Of a DNA stretch of 64,000 nucleotides, positions 36,801-48,360 are shown in pieces. Source of the stretch: Gordionus sp. m RMFG-2023 (lineage: Eukaryota > Nematomorpha > Gordioida > Chordodea > Parachordodidae); assembly GCF_954871325.1 (NCBI RefSeq), contig NC_088777.1:7975366-8039365 (forward strand), read 5' to 3'. A program made the translations under genes and the position numbers. How positions within the stretch are numbered: the first letter of the stretch is position 1; every line of letters begins with the position of its first letter. The notes under the pieces were generated by a model, which had not been told where the DNA came from, searched no databases, and saw nothing but the letters and a program-made list of their open reading frames with translations.

Positions 36801-36928
36801 GACCCTAAGAATTCCTCTAAGGGGGGAAGTGTGGACACGAAGAATGAGATTAAGATACCAATTACTAGACCAATAAGAATTAAAAATAAACCTGATTACT
36901 TAAAAGATTACGTGCTTAAAATTTAAAA

Positions 36929-37067
36929 ATTAAACGCTTATAAAATATGAAACGCTAAAAAATATGAAACGCTAAAAAATGTAAAACGCAAAAAATGTAA
37001 AACGCAAAAAATATAAAACGCTAAAAATATAAAACGAATAAAACGCTAAAAGTATAAAACGCTATGA
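36929..37067 (+). repeat. 15-16-bp tandem repeat (AAACGCTAAAAAATAT type)
   Basis: About nine degenerate units around the core AAACGCTAAAAATAT follow directly after the pol region of the gypsy fossil. A separate 40-base direct repeat (AACGATTTTATCAAACCTAC...) lies at 37,371-37,410 and 37,441-37,480. Confidence 0.75.
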
Positions 37068-37879
37068 TTAACTTAACACCTAAAAAATAATATAATAATC
37101 ATTATGATTTATCATTCCTTATTCTGGATTAAAATTTTATTCCTTATTCCATAAATTATCATTCCTTATTACATATTTTATTGTTCCGAAATTCAAAATT
37201 TTATTCGTGCATATTATTCATATATTTGATTTGATCAACTATTCCAAATTACATATTCCGATTTATTCCAAATTCCAATATTCGACTGGATTAATTATGA
37301 AACATGATAATAACAATTTTGAGAAATGTGAACAACATACGATAAGGATATCAAGCCAACGATAACGTTCAACGATTTTATCAAACCTACGCGATTGATT
37401 CAAGCCTACAAAATACGTACAAACTCACGCGACTCTAATAAACGATTTTATCAAACCTACGTGATAGAATCAAGCCTACGAGAACATTTGAGACTTATGC
37501 GCTAACCAAGATAAAACCGAGTACAATCGAAACGGGAAAAAACTTCTAGGACAACAAGCTCTCGATGACTGCTGAGAAGAAGCTTTGTTCTTTGTAGAAG
37601 AGGGGGAATGTTGATTGATCATATATTTAAATAAATTTAAATAATTAATCTTAAATTTAAATAGTTAATCTTATATTATTAATTGATATGTTTGATATAA
37701 TTTAACTATTTCAATTACCATAGTCGACTTTGGTTATTTTTAATATACTTATTATTCACTAAACGTGATTGTAAACATTTGTTATATTATATATTTTTCA
37801 ATTAACTTTTATATATATATACTGATATATTTTTAGTTCTTTTAGATATAGAATAATAATAAAATATTTTAAAAAATAA

Positions 37880-40800
37880 TTAATTTGAATAGCTTATTTC
37901 ATCCGATTGTAAAAACCTTGCTACAAAAATTTCCTTATGGTTACAACAAAGCATGGGCACAGCCCAAAGTACCCCGTGGGCCTCCTCATCCGCCTACGAC
38001 GAAAAGAAGGATGGGAAACCTGGTGGAACCACTATTCATGAAAATGAAACCTATGACGGCCATAAACGACCTGATAAAAAGTGGAGAAACCAGTTTACGG
38101 GTGATCGAGTTAGGGTCGCGACATGGAATGTTGGGAGTATGACGGGAAGAGCGGGAGAAGTCGTCGATGTATTGCACAGAAGACATATAGATGTGTGCTG
38201 CATACAGGAGACTAGATGGAAAGGAAATGAGACCAGAATGATTGGCAAGACTAGCGAAAAGTATAAATTCTTTTGGCAAGGAGGTAATGATGGTAAGGCT
38301 GGAGTTGAGGTATTGGTTGCGGAGAAATTGGTAGACAAAGTAGTCGAAGTGAGAAGGCTAGACAACCAGATAATGATTATCAAGATGATTATTGGTAGAA
38401 AGCTATATAATATGATCTCGGCATATGTTCCTCAGGTTGGAAGAAGTGAAGAAGAGAAAGATGTATTTTGGGACAGTCTATTGGGGGTGACATCGAGACT
38501 GGCAAATGAAGAGGGGATTATCCTGGCTGGCGATCTGAATGAACATGTGGGAGCGAGTAGTGAGGGTTATGAAGGAGTACATGGAGGGTTCAGTTACGGC
38601 ATGAGAAATTTGGAAGGAGAGAGGATTTTAGAATTTAGTGATGCTATGGATATGATTGTTTGTAATACAATGTTTAAGAAAGAATCAGAGAAGCTGGTGA
38701 CTTATAAGTCGGGTAGTACCAAAAGTGTTGTGGATTACTTGTTATTAAAGAGATGTGATCGATGTATAATAAAAATGTGAAAGTGATACCGGGAGAGGAA
38801 TGTATAAATCAGCATCGACTAGTTGTAGGAGATCTCACTCTTAAAGGTGCCAGGGTCAATAAAAGAAAGTTTGTCCCAAGGCTGAAGGTTTGGAAATTGA
38901 AGGAGGAGAATGCTAGACGTCAATTCAATATGGCATTGGCGATTAGGGAGGCGGAGGTGGCACAAGCATCTGGGGTGAATGACAAGTGGGAAGCCATGAA
39001 GAAAGCTTGGGTAATGACAACTGAGGAGGTATGGACAAAAGGGCCGCCTAGACATAAGGAGACTTGGTGGTGGAGCCCGGAGGTAGCGAAAGCCGTGGAT
39101 GAGAAACGGAGGTGTTTCAAAGTATGGTATAATAGCAAAGAAAATAGTGATAATGACATTTACAAGATGGCTAAAAGAAATGCTAAGAAATTAATAGCGA
39201 AGGCTCAAGAAGAAAAAAGACACGAGTTTGCTAAAGAAATGGAATGCGCTGATGGAATTGGAAATATGGTTAGAATGGCAAAACAGATGTCAAAAAAGAG
39301 GCAGGATGTGATAGGTGTAAAGGGTTTGAAAAATATGGAAGGAAAAATGACGATTGATAGTAGTGGTATTAAGAACACCTGGAAGATTTACATGAAAGGA
39401 CTTTTGAATGAAGAAAATGAATGGAATAATAATATTAGTTGTGCAAAGGTAGAATCCAGGGTGTAAATTTGGCAAGGACGATATAAAGAGAGCAGTGAAA
39501 AAGATGAAGAAAGGGAAGGCATCGGGTTTAACGATGGTGGTATCAGAGATGTTTAAAGGTTCTGATGATTTAGGGATTGAATGGTTAATGAATTTAGTAA
39601 ATCAGATTGTCACAGAAGGTACTATTCCCGAGGACTGGCGAAGAAGTATAATTATCCCAGTATACAAGGGGAAAGGTGATCCTTTAGATTGTGGGTCTTA
39701 CAGAGCTATTAAACTCTTGGAACATGCAATGAAAGTATTTGAGAGAGTGTTAGAAAAGCGGATAAGGGAACAAATCAAAAATGATAAAATGCAGCTTGGT
39801 TTTACATCGGGAAAAGGCACGACAGATGCAATTTTTGTGGTGAGACAAATTCAGGAGAAGTATCTTACGAAGGAAAAGAAACTCTATTATGCGTTTGTTG
39901 ATTTGGAGAAAGCATTTGATAGGGTGCCACGTGAGATTACAAGATGGGCCTTGAGAAAATCCGGTGTGGAGGAATGGTTAGTTACCGCAGTGATGGCAAT
40001 GTATGTTGGAGCACAAACAGCAGTACGGACGGATTATGGTGATAGTGACAGCTTTGAGGTGAAGGTAGGACTTCATCAAGGATCAGTGCTGAGTCCATTA
40101 TTATTTATCTTAGTAATGGATTGGTGGCTAGAGAAATGCGTGAAGGACTTCCCTGGGAGATATTATATGCAGATGACCTTGTATTAATGGCAAACAGTGA
40201 GGGAGAATTGAGGGATAAAGTTAGTAAATGGAAGATGACTATGGAAGCAAAGGGCCTGAAAATGAATGCATCAAAAACAAAGGTGATGATTGGTGGGGAA
40301 AATCTAAAGATAGAAGAATCAGGTAAGTGGCCTTGTGGTGTATGTGGGAAAGGAGTTGCTAGAAATTCTATCCAATCACCAGATGCCAGAAATGGGTACA
40401 TAAAAGATGTAGCGGGAAAAAAGGCAGTTTGATGTTAGAAAGAATGACCTTTATTTGTAAAACATGCATGAAAGGGATACATAATAATGATAAACTAAAA
40501 AATGGTGGTCTGGATATTGGCAATGGGTTAACCCTAGAAAAAGTGGATAAGTTTTGTTATTTAGGTGATATGCTAAACACAGATGGTGGTGTAGATTCTG
40601 CTGTTGTTGCAAGGATCAGACAAGCTTGGAAGAAGTTCAGAGAGATGTCGTCTATTCTTACAAATAAAAAAGTTTCTCTGAAGTTAAAGGGGAAAGTTTA
40701 CGTAAGCTGTGAGAGGAGTTGTATAGTTTATGGCGGTGAAACATGGGCAATGAAAGCAATTCACGAAGCTAAATTAGAAAGAACAGAGATGAGGATGGTT

Positions 40801-41160
40801 AGATGGATGTGTGGGGTATCTCTGAGAGAGAGAAAAACTAGCAAGGAATTGCGAGCAAGATTAGGTATAGAAATGATTGGTATGGTAATGCGACGAAATA
40901 GACTAAGATGGTTTGGGCATGTGGAACGTATGACAAGAGATGACTGGGTAAAGAGATGCACAATGATGGAAGTAGGAGGATCAAGACCTAGAGGAAGACC
41001 CAAGATGACGTGGACAAATGTGATAGCGGCGGATATGAGAAGCTTGAATCTTACAAGTATTGATGCTCAGGACCGTCAAAAATGGAAAAGAAAAATCAGA
41101 GGGAAAACTGGCCTACCCGGGTAAACCTGGAAATCGCCATAAAACGGAGAAGAAGAAGAA
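37880..41160 (+). mobile_element. RTE-like non-LTR retrotransposon (LINE), broken
   Basis: The element starts close to 37,880, just after the gypsy fossil, and ends in a short GAAGAAGAAGAA tail at 41,145-41,158, the microsatellite-like end common in RTE-type LINEs. It has an APE-type endonuclease and a reverse transcriptase. No target-site duplication could be read. The clade call (RTE-like) rests on the EN motif WNVGSMTGR..EV and the C-terminal RLRWFGHVERM...RPRGRP block; a related clade is possible. Confidence 0.85.
37953..41124 (+). pseudogene. LINE polyprotein: AP endonuclease, reverse transcriptase, Cys-rich C-terminus
   Basis: Would make the target-nicking endonuclease and reverse transcriptase of the LINE. 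Endonuclease (38,110-38,760): TWNVGSMTGR, CCIQETRWKG, AGDLNEHVG, SVVDYLLL. Reverse transcriptase (39,480-40,260): KKMKKGKASG, FVDLEKAFDRVPRE, LHQGSVLSPLLF, then YADDLVLMANS in another frame. C-terminus (40,320-41,110): a Cys-rich finger (WPCGVCGKGV ... CKTC) and NRLRWFGHVERM with RPRGRP. The coding sequence is spread over successive frames (37,953-38,780; 38,762-39,466; 39,495-40,187; 40,121-40,432; 40,429-41,124), so at least four frame changes make it inactive. All catalytic motifs are still readable, so it is not very old. Confidence 0.9.
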
Positions 41161-41700
41161 CTGGTTATAGTTACATTTTTAAAGTAACTTGTAACCAGTT
41201 TTAGTTACGTTTTTTAATGTAACTTATAACTAGTTAAAGTTGAATTCTTAAAAATATCTAGTTACATTAGAAGTTACTTTAGAAAAAATTTTAATATAAC
41301 TTCAGCTTTTTTAATATAATCCTGTTATTATATAAAATAAAGTGCGATTCACAAATTTTAATTAAAGGAATTTAAATAAAGAAATATTTGCATTAAAAAA
41401 ATATTTTATTTTCCTAAATAATTCTAGTTTAATAAATTTATATTTGATTTTATTAACAAAAAACTATTTTCTTATCCAAAAATAAACTTCCCTAAAATAA
41501 TAAACTTTCTAAAAGAACACTTGATGTAAATGAGACTTTATAATTAATAAACACTAATTTTAAATATAGGAAATCATCATATAAGGATAATGAATAATTT
41601 TAATATAAATATGATTTTAAAAAGTAATTTGAAAAGTAACAAGTTATTTTTGTTTTTATATTTACTTACTAGTCACTTTAACATATATTAATTATACTCT
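41160..41700. repeat. GTAACTAGTTAC-type inverted-repeat element (tentative)
   Basis: Repeated GTAAC/GTTAC words in both orientations at 41,165-41,280 and 41,620-41,680 flank an AT-rich middle. This resembles small non-autonomous hAT-type elements with GTAAC-rich ends. It sits directly after the LINE tail; a related fragment is in anoctamin intron 17. Confidence 0.4.
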
Positions 41701-41818
41701 AAAAAATAATACAAGAATATATAGCAATTTTGACTTAATTTTATTATTATATTATTTTATTCCCTTTTGATAAACATTAAAAAATTTAAACACTGAAACA
41801 ATTTTTCTTTTAGATATA

Positions 41819-43946
41819 TCAATATCCATATTGTATAGCAAGTTGATGAAATAGAATAATATTTAAATTTATAAAAAAATTATTAACCCAAAAGTTGTCG
41901 TAAAAGTGGCATAAATGATTAACGTATAAGCTTATATAGTTTGAATGCTCAAGTGTAAAATTGTGCTGGGATCTCTGACAAACTAAAATATATTATTTTT
42001 AAATGGAAATATTCTTATTAAAAATTAAAAATGATTGTAAAAAATTTCTAAAAAATAATATATTTTAAATGTAAGCTTTATATTTTTTGCATAAAATATT
42101 GCTAATGTGTTATTTAAAACTTATATCAAAAGTAATTATAAATAAAATATTATTTTCTAGTGTAATCGTATAATTATACTTACCCCTTAATTTTATGCAG
42201 CTTTTACTTTATATTTTTAGGAAAATAAAAAAAAAATACCACAATTTCCATCCTGGAACGTAATCGGTTAAATAGGATATCAAATTTATAATCGATTATA
42301 TTAGCCATCCTAGTCGAACTCATGATAATCCTGTTATTGACGTTCCTCTCTATTTTTCTAGTCGAGGGCTTAATGATTCCATCATAAGCGCTCATAAAGC
42401 CTTTTTTGACAAAGGTAGATGTTAGGGCTTGTAAATAATAAAAATAAATATTGAATTTGTATAATATCACACATTTAAAAATAATATATTCTAATCGACA
42501 CTTAAATCACCATAAAATGTTAAATAGGGATAAGGATTTAAATTAATCGGAGATGGTTAACTGCTTTATTTTTTATAGCCAGCTTAAAAACGACAAACTT
42601 AGTTTTGTTTTGAACCAAGTACTATGACCTCATTCTCTATTTTTTTATGAAAAAATTTTGAATAGCGCTTATATTAATTAATTTGGGCCTTAGAGAATTT
42701 TCTTCGACATATGCCTGATAATTTCCAATTTTTAGTCAAACCCAAAGCCATGACAAGCATAACACAAAATTAACAAATATGGCGAAAACTTGTAACATTC
42801 ATAAGATTGGTTCTTGATTGGGTTTTTGATATTACAATTAGAGTTGTCGTGACTCTATAAGGTATTAAACTAAAAAATGAAATATCCATTCTTTGAATAA
42901 GCTAAGACTTAATTTATATTATTACCTCGTCTTACATAGCAGATCTTAGAGCATTTTAAAAAATTGGAGGGGGGGGAGATTTATTTCAATCTAAATTGGT
43001 CAATTATTTTTTTATAAACATGGGCGTCATTAGCTTTTACAATCTTAAAGGGGGTGGGGCTCAAAAATTTTTTTAAAATTATTTTCAAAATGACCTTTTT
43101 TTAGCAATATTATCCAAAATTGCTTTCCTTTTTTTAACTACATTTTCAAAATTACATTTGGTATAAAAAAATAATTTTGAGGGGACCCTTCAAATTTTTC
43201 AGAAGACTACAGCGCCCATCACCTAGTGACGCTATTGAAAAGGGGTAGACTTTTCTATATTTTATGTCCTATAACTAGTCGGGCCAGGCAGGAAATTATG
43301 TGGAATTGAGGTTAATATAGTCTAGAGATAAATTAAATAAACTTTCAAAATATATCATCATGTATAAAATATTTGTTAAATAATATTTTGACCATTTTTG
43401 TAGACTTTACTTATATTCGATAATCTGAATACCCGAGCAGTAATAATCGTTTTGCAAGTATTACCTCCTTTCAAGGATATGCGTAATCTAGAGTTAGCTT
43501 TTATGCCTAGGTGAATTCGTAATTTATTAAGATATAATATATAAAATATTATCTTTTAATGTAACATCTATAAAATGATTAAAGAATGGATATTTATAAA
43601 AAATATATTATATTATTCATAAAGAAATATAATGAAAATACCTTATAATAAAATTTGATTTAGCAATAATTTGATGATCAAATAAAATAAAATAGTTAAT
43701 TTATATATGATAAATCTTTGAAAATTTTTACTATGGTAGATAAAATTATTTTTGACCTGCTGTAAAGAATCCTGAGCGGCCTTTGAAGTAATTATTGTCT
43801 CTTTTCAAGCCGTTCAATTTGAAATAGCAATTTTGAGCTAAAACGTCAATATTTTGGTGTTATTAAATAATAAAGTGTTCATTTATTTTCATACCTTTGA
43901 CAACACAAATCAGAGTAAAAATTACTGTTAGAAATTTTAGATACAT
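41819..43946 (-). CDS. Putative small secreted protein, 4-5 exons
   Basis: Exons on the minus strand: 43,946-43,895, 43,837-43,757, 43,506-43,465, 42,427-42,240 and, less surely, 41,974-41,819 with the stop codon. The first encodes MYLKFLTVIFTLICVVKA, a typical signal peptide with cleavage likely before Gln. The second gives QNCYFKLNGLKRDNNYFKGR. The third is a 14-codon exon (IKANSRLRISLKG). The fourth is polar and basic (KPSTRKIERNVNN). Exons 1-3 all end in phase 1 and exon 4 in phase 0, which fits exon 5. All introns are GT..AG; intron 1 is only 57 bases. The product would be about 172 residues, secreted. I do not recognise a family. The first three exons are the best supported; exon 5 is a guess. 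Confidence 0.5.
42240..42427 (-). CDS. Exon 4 of the putative secreted protein
   Basis: 188 bases, acceptor TTACAAG, donor GTG|GTATTT, encoding ALTSTFVKKGFMSAYDGIIK and a basic stretch. Protein-like composition inside otherwise AT-rich DNA. Confidence 0.5.
43465..43506 (-). CDS. Exon 3 of the putative secreted protein
   Basis: A 42-base exon, acceptor ACCTAG, donor G|GTAATA, phase 1 to phase 1, encoding IKANSRLRISLKG. Confidence 0.4.
43757..43837 (-). CDS. Exon 2 of the putative secreted protein
   Basis: Acceptor GTTTTAG, donor G|GTCAAA, phase 1 to phase 1; 81 bases encoding the Cys-containing mature N-terminus (NCYFKLNGLKRDNNYFKG). Confidence 0.5.
43895..43946 (-). CDS. Signal-peptide exon of the putative secreted protein
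   Basis: Met start, hydrophobic core FLTVIFTLICVV, donor G|GTATGA. Phase 1 exits are common for signal-peptide exons in animal genes. Confidence 0.5.
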
Positions 43947-44783
43947 TTTAATTTATGTTGAGTATATCTTATTTGGATAAAAATAAATTATAATTGAGTT
44001 CTTTTAGGTTAGGTAAATGACTAGTTATTGAATAAATAATATATTAATAAAATAGCACAATTCCTATCTAATAAAATAATAGTATATGCCAAAATAAAAA
44101 AAAAATTTGTTTAAAAAGATATATATATTTGCAATTTATACATTTTATTTGATTTAAGGTGGCCTAGGAAATGTTTATTTATATAAATACAGTCCCTGTA
44201 TAATTTAGGCACCGTTGGGAACAAGATTTTTGCTTAACTTAGACAGTCGCCCAATTTATCAAAACTTTTAACTTTAAAAAAAAACGTTTTACCATCTGTT
44301 ATATTTTAAGTTTAACAAATTAGATTATTTTCAGCCATTTTTTTTAATTTACCAAAATAATGAGTAAAATTTTATATGTAAACACAAACCAAAACAAAAT
44401 AAGAATGCACTTATATATGCCATAATGGGATAAATCTCTCAATTTTAAATCAAATACTGAAAGCGATTTCAAAATTTTCTAATTTGACCGAAAATATATT
44501 CCAGAACGTATAGAGTACCAACAACGTGAATATCAGACAACTTTTCCGTTATTTTTTGAACTACACGTAATTTATCTTCATTTTTATATGGATTTCTCTT
44601 ATAAATTTAAAATGTACAAAATTGAATGGCAAAAATTTTCTAAAATTCATAGGGTTGTTAGTTGCTCTACATATGCTTGAATACATTTATGGTCATATTA
44701 AACTTTTCAAATTTAAAAATTTCTCTATTATGTAAAATTGAGAGATAACGAGGATTATATATCATAATACGTATATATATATA
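43947..44783. other. AT-rich intergenic DNA, nothing recognised
   Basis: Upstream of the putative secreted-protein gene, so it would hold the promoter. No motif stands out. It ends in a (TA)n run at the outer end of the inverted-arm complex. Confidence 0.45.
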
Positions 44784-47518
44784 TCGTAATTTTTAAAGGG
44801 ATGAGAACTATCCGGGATCTTACAGGGTTTTAAAGGGATCCCCTTAAGAATTCAATTTTTTAAAGGATAAAGAACTATACGGTATTATCACGTATGTATG
44901 AACCATGTAGAAGAATCTTATTTTAAAACGCGTACGCGAGTTTTGCTTTATTTTTTTTAAATTAATTGTTATTTATTAATTATAAATGTTAATTTTTTGG
45001 CCTTATGAAATAAGATATGTCTAATATAGGGTATCAAACAATAGCTAATCAAAAGATTTATTCAACTGGAGGTCAATCTCTCCCCCTTAATGAGCGGGTC
45101 TAGGTCTAGGAGGGTCAGGAATATTTTTATCAACACAAAATATCGATATGGGTATCAAATAATAGCAAATTTCAATATCTTACTGAAAGCCTTCATTCTT
45201 GGTCTTGATGGGTAAGACTTGGTCTGCGTGGGGGGGGGGGGAGGTATTTTTTTAAATGGGTATCAAATAAAAGGTAATTAAATTTTTTTTATTATAATAA
45301 TAATAATCGCTCATAGAGGGCGGGTCTAGATCTTGGGGGGTCAGGAATATTTTTATCAACACAAAATATCGATATGGGTATCAAATAATAGCTAATTTCA
45401 ATATCTTTTTATTGAAAGTATTTATTCTTGGTCTTGATGGGTAAGATTTGGTCTGAGTGGGGGGGGGGGTAGAGGGAGGTGGTGTAAAAAATATTTTTTT
45501 TTGATATTGGTATCAAATAAAAGGTAATTAAAAAATTTTTTTAAATAATAATAATCGCTCATAGAGGGCGGGTCTAGGTCTTAGGGGGTCAGGAATATTT
45601 TTATCAACACAAAATAGCGATATAGGTATCAAATAATAGCTAATTTTAATATCTTTTGACTGAAAGTCTTCATTCTTGGTCTTAAGACTTCGTCTGGGTG
45701 GGAGGGGGGATGTTTTGAGTGGGGAGGTGCAAAAAATTTTTTTTTTTGATATGGGTATCAAATATAAGGCAATTAAAAAATTTTTATTGTAATAATAATA
45801 ATCGCTCATAGAGGGCGCATCTACGTCTTGGGGGGTCAGGAATATTTTTATCAAAATTTAAATGTCGATATAGATATCAAAATAGCTAATTTTAATATCT
45901 TTTGACTAAAAGTCTATATTCTTGGTCTGGAAGGGGGGGGGGTGGATGGAGAGGGTGGCGTGTAAAAAATATTTATTTTGATATGGATATCAAATAAAAG
46001 GTAATTAAAATATTTTTTTATTGTACGCTCATAGAGGGAAGATCTAGGTGTTGTGTGGTCAGGAATATTTTTATCAACTTAAAATGTCAATATGGGTATC
46101 AAATAATTGTAATTTTAATATCTTTTGTATGAAAGTCTTCATTCTTGGTTTTGATGGGTATGACTTGGTCTGGAAGGTGAATGAAGGGGGGGGGGGTAAA
46201 AAAAAATTTATTTTTGATATGGGTATTAAATAAAAGGTAATTAATATATTTGTTTATTTTAATAATAATAATCGCTCACAAAGGGCGCGTCTAAGTCTTG
46301 GGGGTCAGGAATATTTTTATCAACACAAAATATCGATAAGGATATCAAATAAAAGATAGTTTAAATATCTCTTGATTGTAATATTTATACTTTAAGTAGG
46401 TGTGAGGTCTTAGGTCGTCAGGAATATTTATATAAACACATTGTATTGATATAGGAATCAAATAAAAAGTATTTTAAATATCTTTTGTAGTGTAAAAAAA
46501 ATAATTAGATTAAGTAGCTAGCAAATAATTTTATCATTAGGCTACAATGAGTTTTTAAAAAGCAATGACTATTTAAACCCTGCTTATAATAATATTATAG
46601 AAGTCTAAATATTTTGTATTTAACTTTTATTTAATACCCATGTTTATTTTTTGCGATAATAATAATATTCATTACATCTTAAGATGCCCGCTTAGCCTGA
46701 TAAAATTAATATAAACAAAAGTTTTTAAAATACTATTTAATTGATACACATATAAATTTTTATTTTTAATCCCTCCCCCCTTTCCCATATCAAGTCCAAC
46801 AGATAATAAATACTTTCAGTCAAAAGATGTGTATAATACCTTTTATTTGATTCCTATATCAATATTTTGTGTTTATATAAATATTCCTGACCACCTAAAA
46901 TCTCCAGCTTACTTAAAGTATAATTATAGCAAGCAATATATATTTAAACTAGCTTCTATTTGATATCCTAATCGATATTTTGTTTTGATAAAAATATTCC
47001 TGACCACCCAAGACCTAGACCTGCCCTCTATGAGCGATTATTATTATTACTATAGAAAAATATTTTAATTACCTTTTATTTGATACCCATAATTTTTACA
47101 GCCCCCCTTCCCCCCTCAATCCACGGTTTCCCCCAGACAGGTCTTACCCATCAAGACCAAGAATGAAAACTTTCAGTCAAACCATATTAAAATTAGCTTT
47201 TATTTGATACCCATATCGATATTTAGTGTTGATAAAAATATTTCTGAAACCTAAGACCTAGACCCGCCCATTATGGGGGAGAGATTGACCTCCAGTTGAA
47301 TAGATCTGATTAGCTATCGATTGATACCCTATATTAGAAATATCCTAATTCATAAGGCCAAAAAAACAACATTGAAAATTAATAAATAACAGTAAAATTA
47401 AAAAACGCAACGCGCGTAAAGCGCTTTTTAAAATAAGATTCCTCTTTATCACGATTAAAACGTGATAATACCGTATTATCATTCCATAATTTAAAACCCT
47501 AATTTTTTAGTTATACCT
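44784..47518. mobile_element. Short form of the inverted-arm element
   Basis: The left arm (44,784-46,500) consists mainly of tandem subrepeats. A unique core lies at 46,504-46,735 (contains TAAGATGCCCGCTTAGCCTG). The right arm (46,740-47,518) is in inverted orientation. No coding sequence. The core recurs at 49,543-49,790 in the long form. Internally deleted, non-autonomous relative of the long form by inference. Confidence 0.65.
45080..46480 (+). repeat. About 245-bp tandem subrepeats in the left arm, six units
   Basis: The landmark CGCTCATAGAGGGCGGGTCT recurs near 45,090, 45,309, 45,557, 45,805, 46,025 and 46,275. Each unit continues with TCAGGAATATTTTTATCAAC, GGGTATCAAATAATAGC, CTTCATTCTTGGTCTTGATG and a G-run of variable length. 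The G-runs (8-13 bases) are the most variable part. Confidence 0.85.
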
Positions 47519-47640
47519 TTATCAATTTTTTAAAGGATAAAGAACTATACGGTGTATTATCACGTTTTAATCGTGATAAAGAGGAATCTTATTTTAAAAG
47601 CGTTTTCCACGAGTTTCGTTGCGTTTTTTAATTTTCAATG
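46740..47640. repeat. Inverted arms and palindromic junction
   Basis: 46,740-47,340 contains reverse-complement copies of the left-arm subrepeats (e.g. GTTGATAAAAATATTTCTGA). 47,370-47,470 and 47,540-47,640 are mirror images of each other (CTCTTTATCACGATTAAAAC facing GTTTTAATCGTGATAAAGAG), forming a potential cruciform about 270 bases across. Confidence 0.75.
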
Positions 47641-48060
47641 TTGTTTTTATGGCCTTTATGATATAAGATATGTCTATTATAGGGTATCAATCGATAGCTA
47701 ATCAAAATATCTATTCAACTGAAGGTCAATCTCTGTCCCATAATAGGATGTCTGGGGAGGGGCATGGGGTTGGGGGGGGGGGGGGGTTGTGTAAAAAATA
47801 ATTTTTTTTGATATGGATATCAATCGATAGCTAATCAAAAGATCTATTCAACTCGGGGTCAATGTCTGCCCCATAATATGCGGTTTAGGGGGTGGGGGTG
47901 TAAAAATTTTTATTTTTGATATGGGGATCAAATAAAAGCTAATTTTAATATGGTTTGACTGAAAGTCTTCATTCTTGGTCTTGATGGGTATTACTTGGTC
48001 TGGGGGGGGGGGTCAACATATTAACAAAATGTCTAGTTGGATAGAATTTACAGAAATAAA
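47520..48060 (+). repeat. Left arm of the long element
   Basis: Begins CAATTTTTTAAAGGATAAAG, passes the GATAAAGAGGAATCTTATTT block and two diverged subrepeats with long G-runs, and ends near GGGGGTCAACAT. It is the inverse of 53,775-54,211. Confidence 0.7.
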
Positions 48061-48360
48061 AGAGAATGAAGATAAATCAATTTTTTATATCATTTTTCGG
48101 TTCCAATCCTGAACTTGAAATATATAATATGCAGTGTTCTATATTAGCACGATATTTCATAGCTATTTTTTTTAGTATCGATATCTTTAGCGTGCAACAT
48201 TTTTTTAAAAAGAGAGATAACGGTAGCTCGTTACTAAATAAATAGCAAAAATTATTATAACAATTTTATAATTAATTCTAAAATCATAATTTTTTAATTT
48301 TATATTATTTTAAAATTTAAATTTACATTTAAAAATATGCAAAATATATTTTTTATCAAA

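Larger units (their letters stand above)
32698..37870 (+). mobile_element. Ty3/gypsy LTR-retrotransposon fossil (gag, PR-RT-RH-IN)
   Basis: Parts in order: a gag-like region (about 32,698-33,270); an Asn-rich low-complexity region of repeated units (33,290-33,840); aspartic protease around 34,030 (VDTGSKFTII); reverse transcriptase around 34,380-35,100 (FTKIDFKDAFLQIP, RLPFGLKTS); RNase H around 35,290-35,640; integrase with the zinc-binding and D,D-35-E core around 35,930-36,530; and a C-terminal basic region to about 36,920. PR-RT-RH-IN order is that of Ty3/gypsy. It is broken by a small number of interruptions but is much fresher than the 1.5-3.4 kb fossil. No LTR pair was found. A purine-rich tract (AGAGGGGGAA) at about 37,600 followed by TGTTGATTGATC could mark the start of a 3' LTR, cut by the LINE. 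Confidence 0.9.

Noticed and set aside
45528-45854. A 108-codon minus-strand frame
   Set aside because: It is a reading through the 245-bp tandem subrepeats and repeats its own sequence; no gene evidence.
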